Shown here piece by piece: positions 1-5,761 of a stretch of DNA of 5,877 bases (positions within the stretch are counted from its first letter, which is position 1; each line of letters starts with the position of its first letter). A program made the position numbers and the translations under genes. Below the pieces are notes generated by a model. It did no database searches. It was not told the DNA's origin and saw only the letters and a program-made list of their open reading frames with translations. Origin of the DNA: Clostridia bacterium (GTDB taxonomy: Bacteria; Bacillota; Clostridia; Peptostreptococcales; Anaerovoracaceae); NCBI GenBank assembly GCA_024403005.1, contig JAKSSQ010000114.1:1-5877 (forward strand), read 5' to 3'.

Positions 1-1336
1 AATGGCTATCATCGACTTCGAAAAGCCCATTGGTGTCATCGCTTCCCTCGGCGGCCAGACAGCTATCAACCTGGCACAGCCCCTGGCAGACCGCGGCGTA
101 AAGATTATCGGAACAGACTGCGAAGCTATCGAAAGAGCTGAAAACAGAGACAGCTTCGAAAAGGTTCTGGAAGGTCTCGGAATTCCCCAGCCCAAGGGCA
201 AGGCAGTTACAAAGATCGAAGACGGCGTTGCTGCAGCAGCTGAAATCGGCTACCCCGTACTCGTTCGTCCTTCCTTCGTACTCGGCGGCCGCGCAATGCA
301 GATCGTTGCAAACGAAGAACAGCTGCGCCACTACCTTAAGACAGCTGTAGAAATCGACACAGACAAGCCCGTACTTGTAGACAAGTACATCCAGGGTAAG
401 GAAGTAGAAGTTGACGCAATCTGCGACGGTACAGACGTATTCGTTCCCGGCATCATGGAACTGGTTGAACGCACAGGTATCCACTCCGGCGACTCCATCT
501 CCGTATATCCCACATTCTCCATCTCCGACAAGGTAAAGGGAATTATCCTGCAGTACGCTAAGAAGCTTGGTCTCGGAATCGGCATCGTAGGTCTGTACAA
601 CATCCAGTTCATCGTAGATGAAAAGGACGACGTATACATCATCGAAGTTAACCCCAGATCTTCCAGAACAGTACCCTTCCTCTCCAAGTCCACAGGCTAT
701 GCTCTCGCAGACATCGCAACAGAAGTTATCCTGGGCAAGAGCCTTAAGGAACAGGGCATCTTCAAGCTCTATCCGGAAGAAAAGGAACGCTTCTACGTAA
801 AGGTACCCGTATTCTCCTTCAACAAGATCAAGGGTCTGGACGCTTACCTCTCACCGGAAATGAAGTCCACAGGCGAAGCTATCGGCTACGACAACAAGCT
901 CAACAGAGCTCTGTACAAGGCACTGCAGGCTGCAGGAACACACATGCAGAACTACGGTACAGTATTCGCTACAATCGCTAACAAGGACAAGGACGAAGCA
1001 CTGCCTCTCATCCGCAGATTCTACAACCTCGGATTCAACATCCAGGCAACAGCAGGTACAGCAGGCTTCCTGAAGGAAAACGGCATCCGTACACACGTAA
1101 TGAACAAGATCAGCGACGGAAGCGACGAAATTCCCGATGCAATCCGCCAGGGCTACATGGCTTACATCATCAACACAAGAGATATCGGCTCCATGTCCGA
1201 AGAAACAGACGGCGCAAAGATTCGTCAGCTGGCAACAGAAAACAGCGTTACAATCTTTACATCTCTTGATACAGTAAGAGTAGTACTGGACGTACTGGAA
1301 GAAACAACATTGACAATCTCCACAATCGACGCATAA
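1..1336 (+). CDS. carB: Carbamoyl-phosphate synthase large subunit, C-terminal part (5' end outside window)
   Basis: CarB makes carbamoyl phosphate from bicarbonate, two ATP and ammonia delivered by CarA, the first step of pyrimidine (and arginine) synthesis. The 444 visible residues align with the last ~430 of the usual ~1,070, so about the first 600 are upstream; the ATG at position 2 is an internal Met, not the start. Residues ~1-300 are the second ATP-grasp (carbamate-phosphorylating) half, seen in RPSFVLGGRAM (89-99), HSGDS (161-165) and IEVNPRSSRTVPF (214-226). Residues ~316-440 form the MGS-like allosteric domain, with TAGT (350-353), NK (368-369) and INT (390-392) at the places that bind UMP in the E. 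coli enzyme, so feedback control by UMP is plausible (inference). All 31 lysines use AAG, a sign of strong codon selection. Stop TAA; pyrK begins 14 bp later, after a GAGG site (1342-1345). It could serve arginine synthesis too, but the pyr context makes it the pyrimidine enzyme. Confidence 0.97.
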   Translation, partial: MAIIDFEKPIGVIASLGGQTAINLAQPLADRGVKIIGTDCEAIERAENRDSFEKVLEGLGIPQPKGKAVTKIEDGVAAAAEIGYPVLVRPSFVLGGRAMQIVANEEQLRHYLKTAVEIDTDKPVLVDKYIQGKEVEVDAICDGTDVFVPGIMELVERTGIHSGDSISVYPTFSISDKVKGIILQYAKKLGLGIGIVGLYNIQFIVDEKDDVYIIEVNPRSSRTVPFLSKSTGYALADIATEVILGKSLKEQGIFKLYPEEKERFYVKVPVFSFNKIKGLDAYLSPEMKSTGEAIGYDNKLNRALYKALQAAGTHMQNYGTVFATIANKDKDEALPLIRRFYNLGFNIQATAGTAGFLKENGIRTHVMNKISDGSDEIPDAIRQGYMAYIINTRDIGSMSEETDGAKIRQLATENSVTIFTSLDTVRVVLDVLEETTLTISTIDA

Positions 1337-1350
1337 TCGACGAGGTATAA

Positions 1351-2085
1351 ATGAAAGACTGTTTACTCAGAGTTGCGGAAAACAAGCAGCTCGGCAAAGA
1401 TCTTTTCAAAATGGTTCTGGCAGGGGACGTGAGCGCAATCACGGCCCCGGGCCAGTTTATAAACATCAAACTGGACGGCCTGTTTTTACGCCGTCCAATT
1501 TCCGTTAATGACGCAGACGGCAAAACCGTAACAATTATCTACAAAGTTGTAGGAAAAGGCACGGAAATGCTCTGCAAAATGGAGCCCGGACAGGAACTGA
1601 TGGTGCTCACAGGTCTCGGCAACGGCTTTGACCCAGGTGCAGCAGGCGACAAGCCCCTCCTTATCGGCGGCGGCATCGGCACAGCTCCCATGTACATGCT
1701 GGCAAAGCAGCTCCTGGCAATGGGTAAGCCCGTTAAAGTAGTGATGGGCTTCAACGGAAAAGACGATGTATTCTACGAAGAAGAATTCAAGGCTCTGGGC
1801 TGCGACGTGCAGGTAACAACCGTAGACGGAAGCAAGGGCATTAAGGGCTTCGTAACAGACGCTCTGCCCGAAGATTCCACATATTTCTACGCCTGCGGAC
1901 CGGAACCCATGCTCAAGGCAGTTTACAAGGCTGCAAAGATGAGCGGCGAACTGAGCTTCGAAGAAAGAATGGGCTGCGGCTTCGGCGCATGCATGGGTTG
2001 CAGCTGCAAGACCTTAACCGGTTACAAACGAATCTGCAAAGACGGACCTGTAATGAAGAAGGAGGAAATACTGTGGGAAGACTAA
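1351..2085 (+). CDS. pyrK: Dihydroorotate dehydrogenase B, FAD/[2Fe-2S] electron transfer subunit
   Basis: PyrK carries electrons from the FMN of PyrD to NAD+ through a [2Fe-2S] cluster and FAD in the cytosolic PyrD2-PyrK2 class 1B enzyme. The 244 residues match the family length. In order: a ferredoxin-reductase-type FAD barrel with RRPIS (47-51) contacting the flavin, an NAD-binding fold with GGGIGTAPM (106-114) and ACGPEPML (181-188), and a C-terminal cluster loop with C209-x4-C214-x2-C217-x11-C229, the expected four ligands; C219 is an additional cysteine. The ATG at 1351 follows GAGG by 5 nt. The last 13 bp overlap the start of pyrD, implying translational coupling of two subunits needed in equal amounts. 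Lysine codons change within the gene: 8 of 9 are AAA in the first 80 residues, against 4 of 16 afterwards, while carB uses only AAG. Identity is firm from the cluster motif and position beside pyrD. Confidence 0.97.
   Translation: MKDCLLRVAENKQLGKDLFKMVLAGDVSAITAPGQFINIKLDGLFLRRPISVNDADGKTVTIIYKVVGKGTEMLCKMEPGQELMVLTGLGNGFDPGAAGDKPLLIGGGIGTAPMYMLAKQLLAMGKPVKVVMGFNGKDDVFYEEEFKALGCDVQVTTVDGSKGIKGFVTDALPEDSTYFYACGPEPMLKAVYKAAKMSGELSFEERMGCGFGACMGCSCKTLTGYKRICKDGPVMKKEEILWED
2059..2065 (+). promoter_or_regulatory. Ribosome binding site fixing the pyrD GTG start
   Basis: AAGGAGG lies 7 nt before GTG at 2073, inside the 3' end of pyrK. The frame is also open from an ATG at 1989, but that start would add 28 residues lying wholly over pyrK's cysteine cluster and resembling no DHODH N-terminus. 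The GTG gives a protein beginning MGRLSVNLCGIELDNP, the normal family start. Confidence 0.85.
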
Positions 2086-2984
2086 GCGTTAATCTGTGCG
2101 GCATCGAGCTGGACAACCCGGTAATCCCCGCTTCCGGAACCTTCGGCTACGGCTACGAATTTGCTGAAATTTACGACATTAACTGCCTGGGAACCTTTTC
2201 TTTCAAGGGGACTACAAGGGACCCCAGATTCGGCAACCCTACGCCCAGAATCGCAGAATGCACCGGCGGCTTAATTAACGCTGTAGGTCTGCAGAACCCC
2301 GGCGTGGACAAGGTTATCGAAGAAGAACTGCCCAGACTTGCAAAGTGCTTCCACAAGCCGGTGATGGCCAATGTAAGCGGTTTTTCCGTGGAAGACTACG
2401 TTTATACCTGCGAAAAGCTGGATAAAGAGCCCCAGGTTGGCTGGCTCGAGGTAAACGTAAGCTGCCCCAACGTACACGGCGGCGGTATGAGCTTCGGAAC
2501 AAATCCCGAAAGTGCTGCAGAAGTTGTAAAAGCAGTAAAGGCAAAGACGACAAAGCCTGTTATAATTAAACTTACACCCAATGTAACGGACATCGTTTCC
2601 ATTGCCAAAGCCTGCGAAGAAGCAGGGGCAGACGGCATAAGCCTTATAAACACCATTCTGGGCATGCGCATTAACTTAAAGACTAAGAAGCCTGTAATAG
2701 CAAACACTATGGGCGGCTTCTCCGGACCTGCGGTTTTCCCCGTGGCTTTAAGAATGGTTTACCAGGTGGCTCACGCAGTTAAGGTGCCCGTAATCGGCAT
2801 CGGCGGCGTAAGCACCGCTGAGGATGTGCTGGAAATGATGATGGCAGGCGCAACAGCTGTAGAAGTTGGCGCTGCAAATCTCGTTAACCCCATGGCCTGC
2901 AAGGACATCGTAGATTCCCTGCCTGCCGCAATGGATAAGTATGGAATAGAAAACTTAAGTGAACTGATTGGAGGAACCTGCTGA
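2073..2984 (+). CDS. pyrD: Dihydroorotate dehydrogenase B (NAD+), catalytic FMN subunit
   Basis: PyrD oxidises dihydroorotate to orotate on FMN; paired with PyrK it uses NAD+ as acceptor (class 1B, cytosolic). With the GTG start it is 303 residues, the usual length. It is a single TIM barrel with SFKGTT (43-48), INAVGLQNPG (68-77) for orotate and FMN contacts, NVSCPN (128-133) with catalytic base Cys131 (cysteine marks class 1; class 2 membrane enzymes use serine), IKLTPN (165-170), and the C-terminal FMN phosphate site IGIGGV (241-246) with AGATAVEVG (258-266). There is no N-terminal membrane segment, which fits class 1B. It overlaps pyrK by 13 bp and shares 1 bp with pyrF (TGATG), so translation of the three is probably coupled. 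Class 1A (fumarate-linked) is unlikely because pyrK is adjacent. Confidence 0.96.
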   Translation: MGRLSVNLCGIELDNPVIPASGTFGYGYEFAEIYDINCLGTFSFKGTTRDPRFGNPTPRIAECTGGLINAVGLQNPGVDKVIEEELPRLAKCFHKPVMANVSGFSVEDYVYTCEKLDKEPQVGWLEVNVSCPNVHGGGMSFGTNPESAAEVVKAVKAKTTKPVIIKLTPNVTDIVSIAKACEEAGADGISLINTILGMRINLKTKKPVIANTMGGFSGPAVFPVALRMVYQVAHAVKVPVIGIGGVSTAEDVLEMMMAGATAVEVGAANLVNPMACKDIVDSLPAAMDKYGIENLSELIGGTC

Positions 2985-3685
2985 TGGCAAAAGACGTAAT
3001 AATCGCCTGCGACTTCGCAAGCGCTGAAGAAACCTTCGCTTTTCTTGATAAATTCACAGGAAAGAAGCCCTTCGTAAAGATCGGAATGGAACTTTACTAT
3101 GCCGAAGGACCCGCTATTGTAAGAGAAATTAAGGCAAGAGGCCACAAGATTTTCCTGGACCTCAAGCTCCACGACATTCCCAACACCGTTAAGAAGGCAA
3201 TGGCCGTTCTTTCCAGCCTGGATGTAGACATTACAAATCTCCACGCTGCAGGAACAAAGGCTATGATGGAAGCTGCCATCGAAGGCTTAACAAAGGAAGA
3301 CGGAACAAGAAACACCATGCTGATTGCGGTCACACAGCTTACAAGCACAGACCAGGAATCCATGGAAAGAGACATCATGATCCACGAACCCCTGGACAAG
3401 GTTGTTATGCACTACGCTAAGACAGCTATGGAAGCCGGTCTGGACGGCGTTGTATGCTCCCCGCTGGAATCCGGCAAGGTACACGAAAGCTGCGGCGAAA
3501 ACTTCCTTACAGTTACACCCGGCGTACGCTTTGCAGACGGAGACAAGGGCGACCAGAAGCGCGTTATGACACCTGCTCAGGCAAGAGAAATCGGCTCCGA
3601 CTACATCGTAGTAGGCAGACCCATTACAAAGGCAGAAGACCCTGTTGCAGCTTACGAACGCTGCCTTAAGGAATTCCTGGGATAG
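2984..3685 (+). CDS. pyrF: Orotidine 5'-phosphate decarboxylase
   Basis: PyrF decarboxylates OMP to UMP, the last step of the pathway. At 233 residues it has the standard length of the short bacterial form. The barrel shows Asp10 and Lys32 in the substrate pocket, the catalytic charge network D59-x-K61-x2-D64 in FLDLKLHDIPNTV (57-69), NLHAAG (85-90), TPGVR (178-182), and the phosphate-binding VVGRPI (209-214). The ATG overlaps the pyrD stop by one base and follows GGAGG (2970-2974) by 9 nt. Directly after its TAG comes a perfect palindrome, and pyrE follows only after 62 bp, so this is the loosest junction among the pyr genes in view. No missing residue or frameshift was seen. Confidence 0.97.
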   Translation: MAKDVIIACDFASAEETFAFLDKFTGKKPFVKIGMELYYAEGPAIVREIKARGHKIFLDLKLHDIPNTVKKAMAVLSSLDVDITNLHAAGTKAMMEAAIEGLTKEDGTRNTMLIAVTQLTSTDQESMERDIMIHEPLDKVVMHYAKTAMEAGLDGVVCSPLESGKVHESCGENFLTVTPGVRFADGDKGDQKRVMTPAQAREIGSDYIVVGRPITKAEDPVAAYERCLKEFLG

Positions 3686-3704
3686 TTGGGTCAAAGTGAC
3701 CCAA
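3686..3704. repeat. Perfect 8-bp inverted repeat in the pyrF-pyrE gap
   Basis: TTGGGTCA-AAG-TGACCCAA begins at the first base after the pyrF stop codon. The arms (3686-3693 and 3697-3704) are exact reverse complements around a 3-nt centre. No run of T follows, only ACGCATCGAAATTTACC, so it is not a standard intrinsic terminator. It may be an RNA hairpin that protects or marks a cut point between pyrF and pyrE messages, or a DNA operator. The sequence cannot decide between these. The right arm recurs at 5449-5456. Confidence 0.75.
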
Positions 3705-3747
3705 ACGCATCGAAATTTACCGTAAAGGATTAAATAAAGGAGAATTT

Positions 3748-4389
3748 ATGGAACTCAGAGAACAGATTGCAAAGGACCTGTTAAGCATTAAGGCTGTATT
3801 CTTCAGACCCGAAGAACCTTTTACCTGGGCAAGCGGAATTAAGAGCCCTGTTTACTGCGACAACAGATTAACTCTTACAGCTCCCGAAGTAAGAACTCAC
3901 GTAGAAGAAGGCCTTGCAAAGGTTATTAAGGAAAACTATCCCGAAGCAGAAGTGCTTATGGGCACATCCACAGCAGGTATCGCACACGCTGCAATTACAG
4001 GCCACATCCTGGGCATGCCCATGGGCTACGTAAGAAGCGGAGCTAAGGACCACGGCAGACAGAACCAGATCGAAGGAAGACTGGAACCGGGCCAGAAGGT
4101 TGTAGTTATCGAAGACCTTATCTCCACAGGCGGAAGCGTTATCGAAACAGTAGAAGCTTTAAGAAATGCAGGCGCAGAAGTTCTGGGCGTTGCATCCATC
4201 TTTACTTACGGAATGCAGAAGGGCCTGGACAGAATGGCTGCTGCAAACGTAAAGAACATCTCCCTTACCAACTTCGACTGCATCGCAGAAGTTGCTGCTA
4301 AGGAAGGCTACATTAAGCCGGAAGATATCTCAAGACTCATCGCGTTCAGAAACAATCCTTCCGACGAAAGCTGGATTGGAGGAAAGTAA
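3748..4389 (+). CDS. pyrE: Orotate phosphoribosyltransferase
   Basis: PyrE joins orotate to PRPP to give OMP, the substrate of PyrF. The 213 residues match the family. Visible elements are the N-terminal WASGIKSPVYCDNR (27-40) that shapes the orotate pocket, the flexible catalytic loop AKDHGRQNQIEG (99-110) containing Lys100 and His102, and the PRPP-binding signature VVVIEDLISTGGS (118-130) with its paired acidic residues E122 and D123. The start ATG follows AAGGAG (3737-3742) by 5 nt. Its stop shares one base with the pyrB start (TAATG), so pyrE and pyrB are translationally coupled. Downstream of the pyrF hairpin, pyrE and pyrB could form a sub-unit of the operon with its own message stability (inference). 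Confidence 0.97.
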   Translation: MELREQIAKDLLSIKAVFFRPEEPFTWASGIKSPVYCDNRLTLTAPEVRTHVEEGLAKVIKENYPEAEVLMGTSTAGIAHAAITGHILGMPMGYVRSGAKDHGRQNQIEGRLEPGQKVVVIEDLISTGGSVIETVEALRNAGAEVLGVASIFTYGMQKGLDRMAAANVKNISLTNFDCIAEVAAKEGYIKPEDISRLIAFRNNPSDESWIGGK

Positions 4390-5441
4390 TGAGAAGTATT
4401 ATCGATACACTGGATTTAACAGTAGAAGAGCTCCAGGGCCTGGTAGACACCGCCATGGACATCATCGCAAATCCATCGTCTTACAGCGATGCATGCAGAG
4501 GAAAGAAGCTCGCTACGCTTTTCTTTGAACCCTCTACACGTACAAGAATGAGCTTCGAAGCTGCCATGTACGAACTGGGCGGAAACGTAATTTCCATGAC
4601 AGACGCTGCAACTTCTTCCGCATCCAAGGGCGAAAGCGTTGCAGATACGGCTAAGATCGTAAGCTGCTATGCAGACATTATCGCAATGCGCCACCCCAGA
4701 GAAGGTGCTGCGCTGGTTGCTGCAAATAATGCGAGCATCCCCGTAATTAATGCCGGTGATGGCGGTCACTGCCACCCGACTCAGACCCTGGCAGACCTGC
4801 TTACCATCTACAGAGAAAAGGGCCGCTTCGACAACCTTACAATCGGTCTCTGCGGCGACCTGCTCTACGGCAGAACAGTGCATTCCTTAATCCATGCAAT
4901 GTCCCGCTACGAAAACGTTAAGTTTATCTGCATTTCTCCGGAAGAACTCAAGCTCCCTGCTTACATGGAAGAAGGCGGAGACTACGAAAATACAACTTCT
5001 CTGGAAGAAGCTCTGCCCAGGCTGGACATCCTCTACATGACAAGACTCCAGGAGGAACGCTTCGCAGATCCCGCACAGTACGAAAGACTCAAGAACAGCT
5101 ATGTTCTGAATCCGGAAAACATGAAGCTGGCTAAGGAAGACTGCAGCGTTCTCCACCCGCTGCCCAGAGTTAACGAAATCGCTGTTGCAGTGGACGAAGA
5201 CCCCAGAGCTGCTTACTTCCGCCAGGCTTTAAACGGCAAGTACATGAGAATGGCTCTCATCCTTAAGCTTCTCGGCGAAGCTGCAAAGGACAAGTCCAAG
5301 ACTGTCGTAACAGGCGAAATCGAAGAAGGCTGCACCTGCAATAACCCCAAGTGCATTACAAAGGTTGAGCAGGAACTGGCATGCAAATTCAGGAGAGTCG
5401 GCGAAAAGAAGCTCTGCATTTACTGCGACGCAGAAATGTAG
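4389..5441 (+). CDS. pyrB: Aspartate carbamoyltransferase catalytic chain with fused PyrI-type zinc domain
   Basis: PyrB condenses carbamoyl phosphate with aspartate. Residues ~1-298 are a complete catalytic chain: STRTR (49-53), the 80s-loop pair S76 and K80 reached across the trimer interface, RHP (101-103), NAGDG (121-125) with HPTQT (129-133), YGRTVHSL (160-167), TRLQ (218-221) and HPLPR (256-260). Normal catalytic chains end near 305-310; this one has 350. Residues ~305-350 resemble the C-terminal zinc domain of the regulatory chain PyrI: C317-x4-C322, then C343-x2-C346, with NPKCI matching PyrI's cysteine-Ile context, and extra C315 and C332. PyrI's ~100-residue nucleotide-binding domain is absent, and no pyrI follows. 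The enzyme is therefore probably not allosterically controlled by CTP/ATP through a standard regulatory chain (inference). The start follows GGAGG (4378-4382) by 6 nt. Full PyrB-PyrI fusions are known, for example in Thermotoga maritima; this looks like a reduced form. Confidence 0.95.
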   Translation: MRSIIDTLDLTVEELQGLVDTAMDIIANPSSYSDACRGKKLATLFFEPSTRTRMSFEAAMYELGGNVISMTDAATSSASKGESVADTAKIVSCYADIIAMRHPREGAALVAANNASIPVINAGDGGHCHPTQTLADLLTIYREKGRFDNLTIGLCGDLLYGRTVHSLIHAMSRYENVKFICISPEELKLPAYMEEGGDYENTTSLEEALPRLDILYMTRLQEERFADPAQYERLKNSYVLNPENMKLAKEDCSVLHPLPRVNEIAVAVDEDPRAAYFRQALNGKYMRMALILKLLGEAAKDKSKTVVTGEIEEGCTCNNPKCITKVEQELACKFRRVGEKKLCIYCDAEM

Positions 5442-5448
5442 GTTTGCC

Positions 5449-5456
5449 TGACCCAA
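5449..5456. repeat. Second copy of the TGACCCAA arm, in the pyrB-glutaredoxin gap
   Basis: TGACCCAA, identical to the right arm of the pyrF-pyrE palindrome, lies 7 bases past the pyrB stop. The matching left arm is degenerate: 4 of 8 bases agree at the same 3-nt spacing (5438-5445). I saw no copy inside a gene; TTTGACCCAGG near 1627 is only a near miss. A shared regulator site is possible, but chance is not excluded. Confidence 0.3.
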
Positions 5457-5477
5457 TTCGAGTTACAGATACAATTC

Positions 5478-5483
5478 AGGAGG
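5478..5483 (+). promoter_or_regulatory. Ribosome binding site fixing the GTG start of the glutaredoxin-like gene
   Basis: AGGAGG is followed after 5 nt by GTG at 5489. The frame stays open upstream to an ATG at 5381, but that stretch overlaps the zinc-domain end of pyrB, and glutaredoxin homology starts only at the GTG (IKVYGSGYCPDT). Confidence 0.85.
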
Positions 5484-5488
5484 CTAAC

Positions 5489-5737
5489 GTGATTAAAGTT
5501 TACGGTTCCGGCTACTGCCCCGATACACAGGCAGCTCTTAAGAAACTGGACGAAATTAAGGCAGAATACGAATTTATCGACGCAACAGGCAGTGTAGAAG
5601 GCCTGAAGGCTTTCGTAGAACTCCGCGAAAACACTCCGGAAATCTACGATGCAGTTCGCGCACGCGGCGGAGTAGGCATCCCTTGCTTCGTAACAAGCTG
5701 CGGTCAGAAGAGTCTGGACCTGGCAGAAGTGCTTTAG
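5489..5737 (+). CDS. Glutaredoxin-like protein, monothiol CPDT type
   Basis: This is a small cytosolic thioredoxin-fold protein of 82 residues resembling the glutaredoxin-related family common in Firmicutes (COG4545 type). It shows the first beta strand IKVYGSGY, a redox motif C10-P-D-T with a single active cysteine, SVEGLKAFVELRE (35-47), and GVGIPCF (61-67) with the expected cis-Pro65 that faces the active site; C66 and C71 are further cysteines. No signal peptide or membrane segment is present. Its physiological partner is unknown for this family; glutathione reduction should not be assumed in a clostridial host. It lies 47 bp after pyrB with its own strong ribosome site and no terminator in between, so it may be read from the pyr transcript, but a functional tie to UMP synthesis is not evident. 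The GTG start was chosen because of AGGAGG and the family's N-terminus. Confidence 0.85.
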   Translation: MIKVYGSGYCPDTQAALKKLDEIKAEYEFIDATGSVEGLKAFVELRENTPEIYDAVRARGGVGIPCFVTSCGQKSLDLAEVL

Positions 5738-5750
5738 CACTCTTTAGAGT
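5728..5750 (+). repeat. Two overlapping, mutually exclusive TTTA-loop hairpins at the glutaredoxin stop codon
   Basis: AGTGC-TTTA-GCACT (5728-5741) contains the TAG stop in its loop and right arm. ACTC-TTTA-GAGT (5739-5750) reuses the last ACT of the first hairpin as the start of its left arm. Only one can form at a time. There is no following T tract, so neither is a clear terminator; the second may instead belong to the edge of the repeat-like tail that follows. Confidence 0.5.
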
Positions 5751-5761
5751 CGCATCGCCAT

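Noticed and set aside
1989..2072. Upstream ATG extension of pyrD by 28 residues
   Set aside because: It overlaps pyrK's cluster-binding end, resembles no DHODH N-terminus, and lacks a ribosome site; GTG at 2073 has AAGGAGG at good spacing.
2771..3244. 157-codon minus-strand open frame across the pyrD-pyrF junction
   Set aside because: It is antisense to two well-conserved genes, has no family resemblance, and arises from the strong codon bias of the sense strand.
3686..3704. Intrinsic terminator after pyrF
   Set aside because: The stem is perfect, but no T run follows and the next gene is in the same pathway, so termination is not supported.
4416..4883. 155-codon cysteine-rich minus-strand open frame inside pyrB
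   Set aside because: It is a mirror of pyrB codons (GCA and ACA on the sense strand read as Cys on the other strand) and has no start context or homology.
5301..5441. Zinc tail of PyrB as a frameshifted or broken separate pyrI
   Set aside because: The reading frame is continuous from the catalytic chain with no stop, no internal start with a ribosome site was seen, and no trace of the PyrI nucleotide-binding domain exists between them.
5381..5488. Upstream ATG extension of the glutaredoxin-like protein by 36 residues
   Set aside because: It overlaps the pyrB zinc tail in another frame and is unlike any glutaredoxin N-terminus; GTG at 5489 follows AGGAGG by 5 nt.
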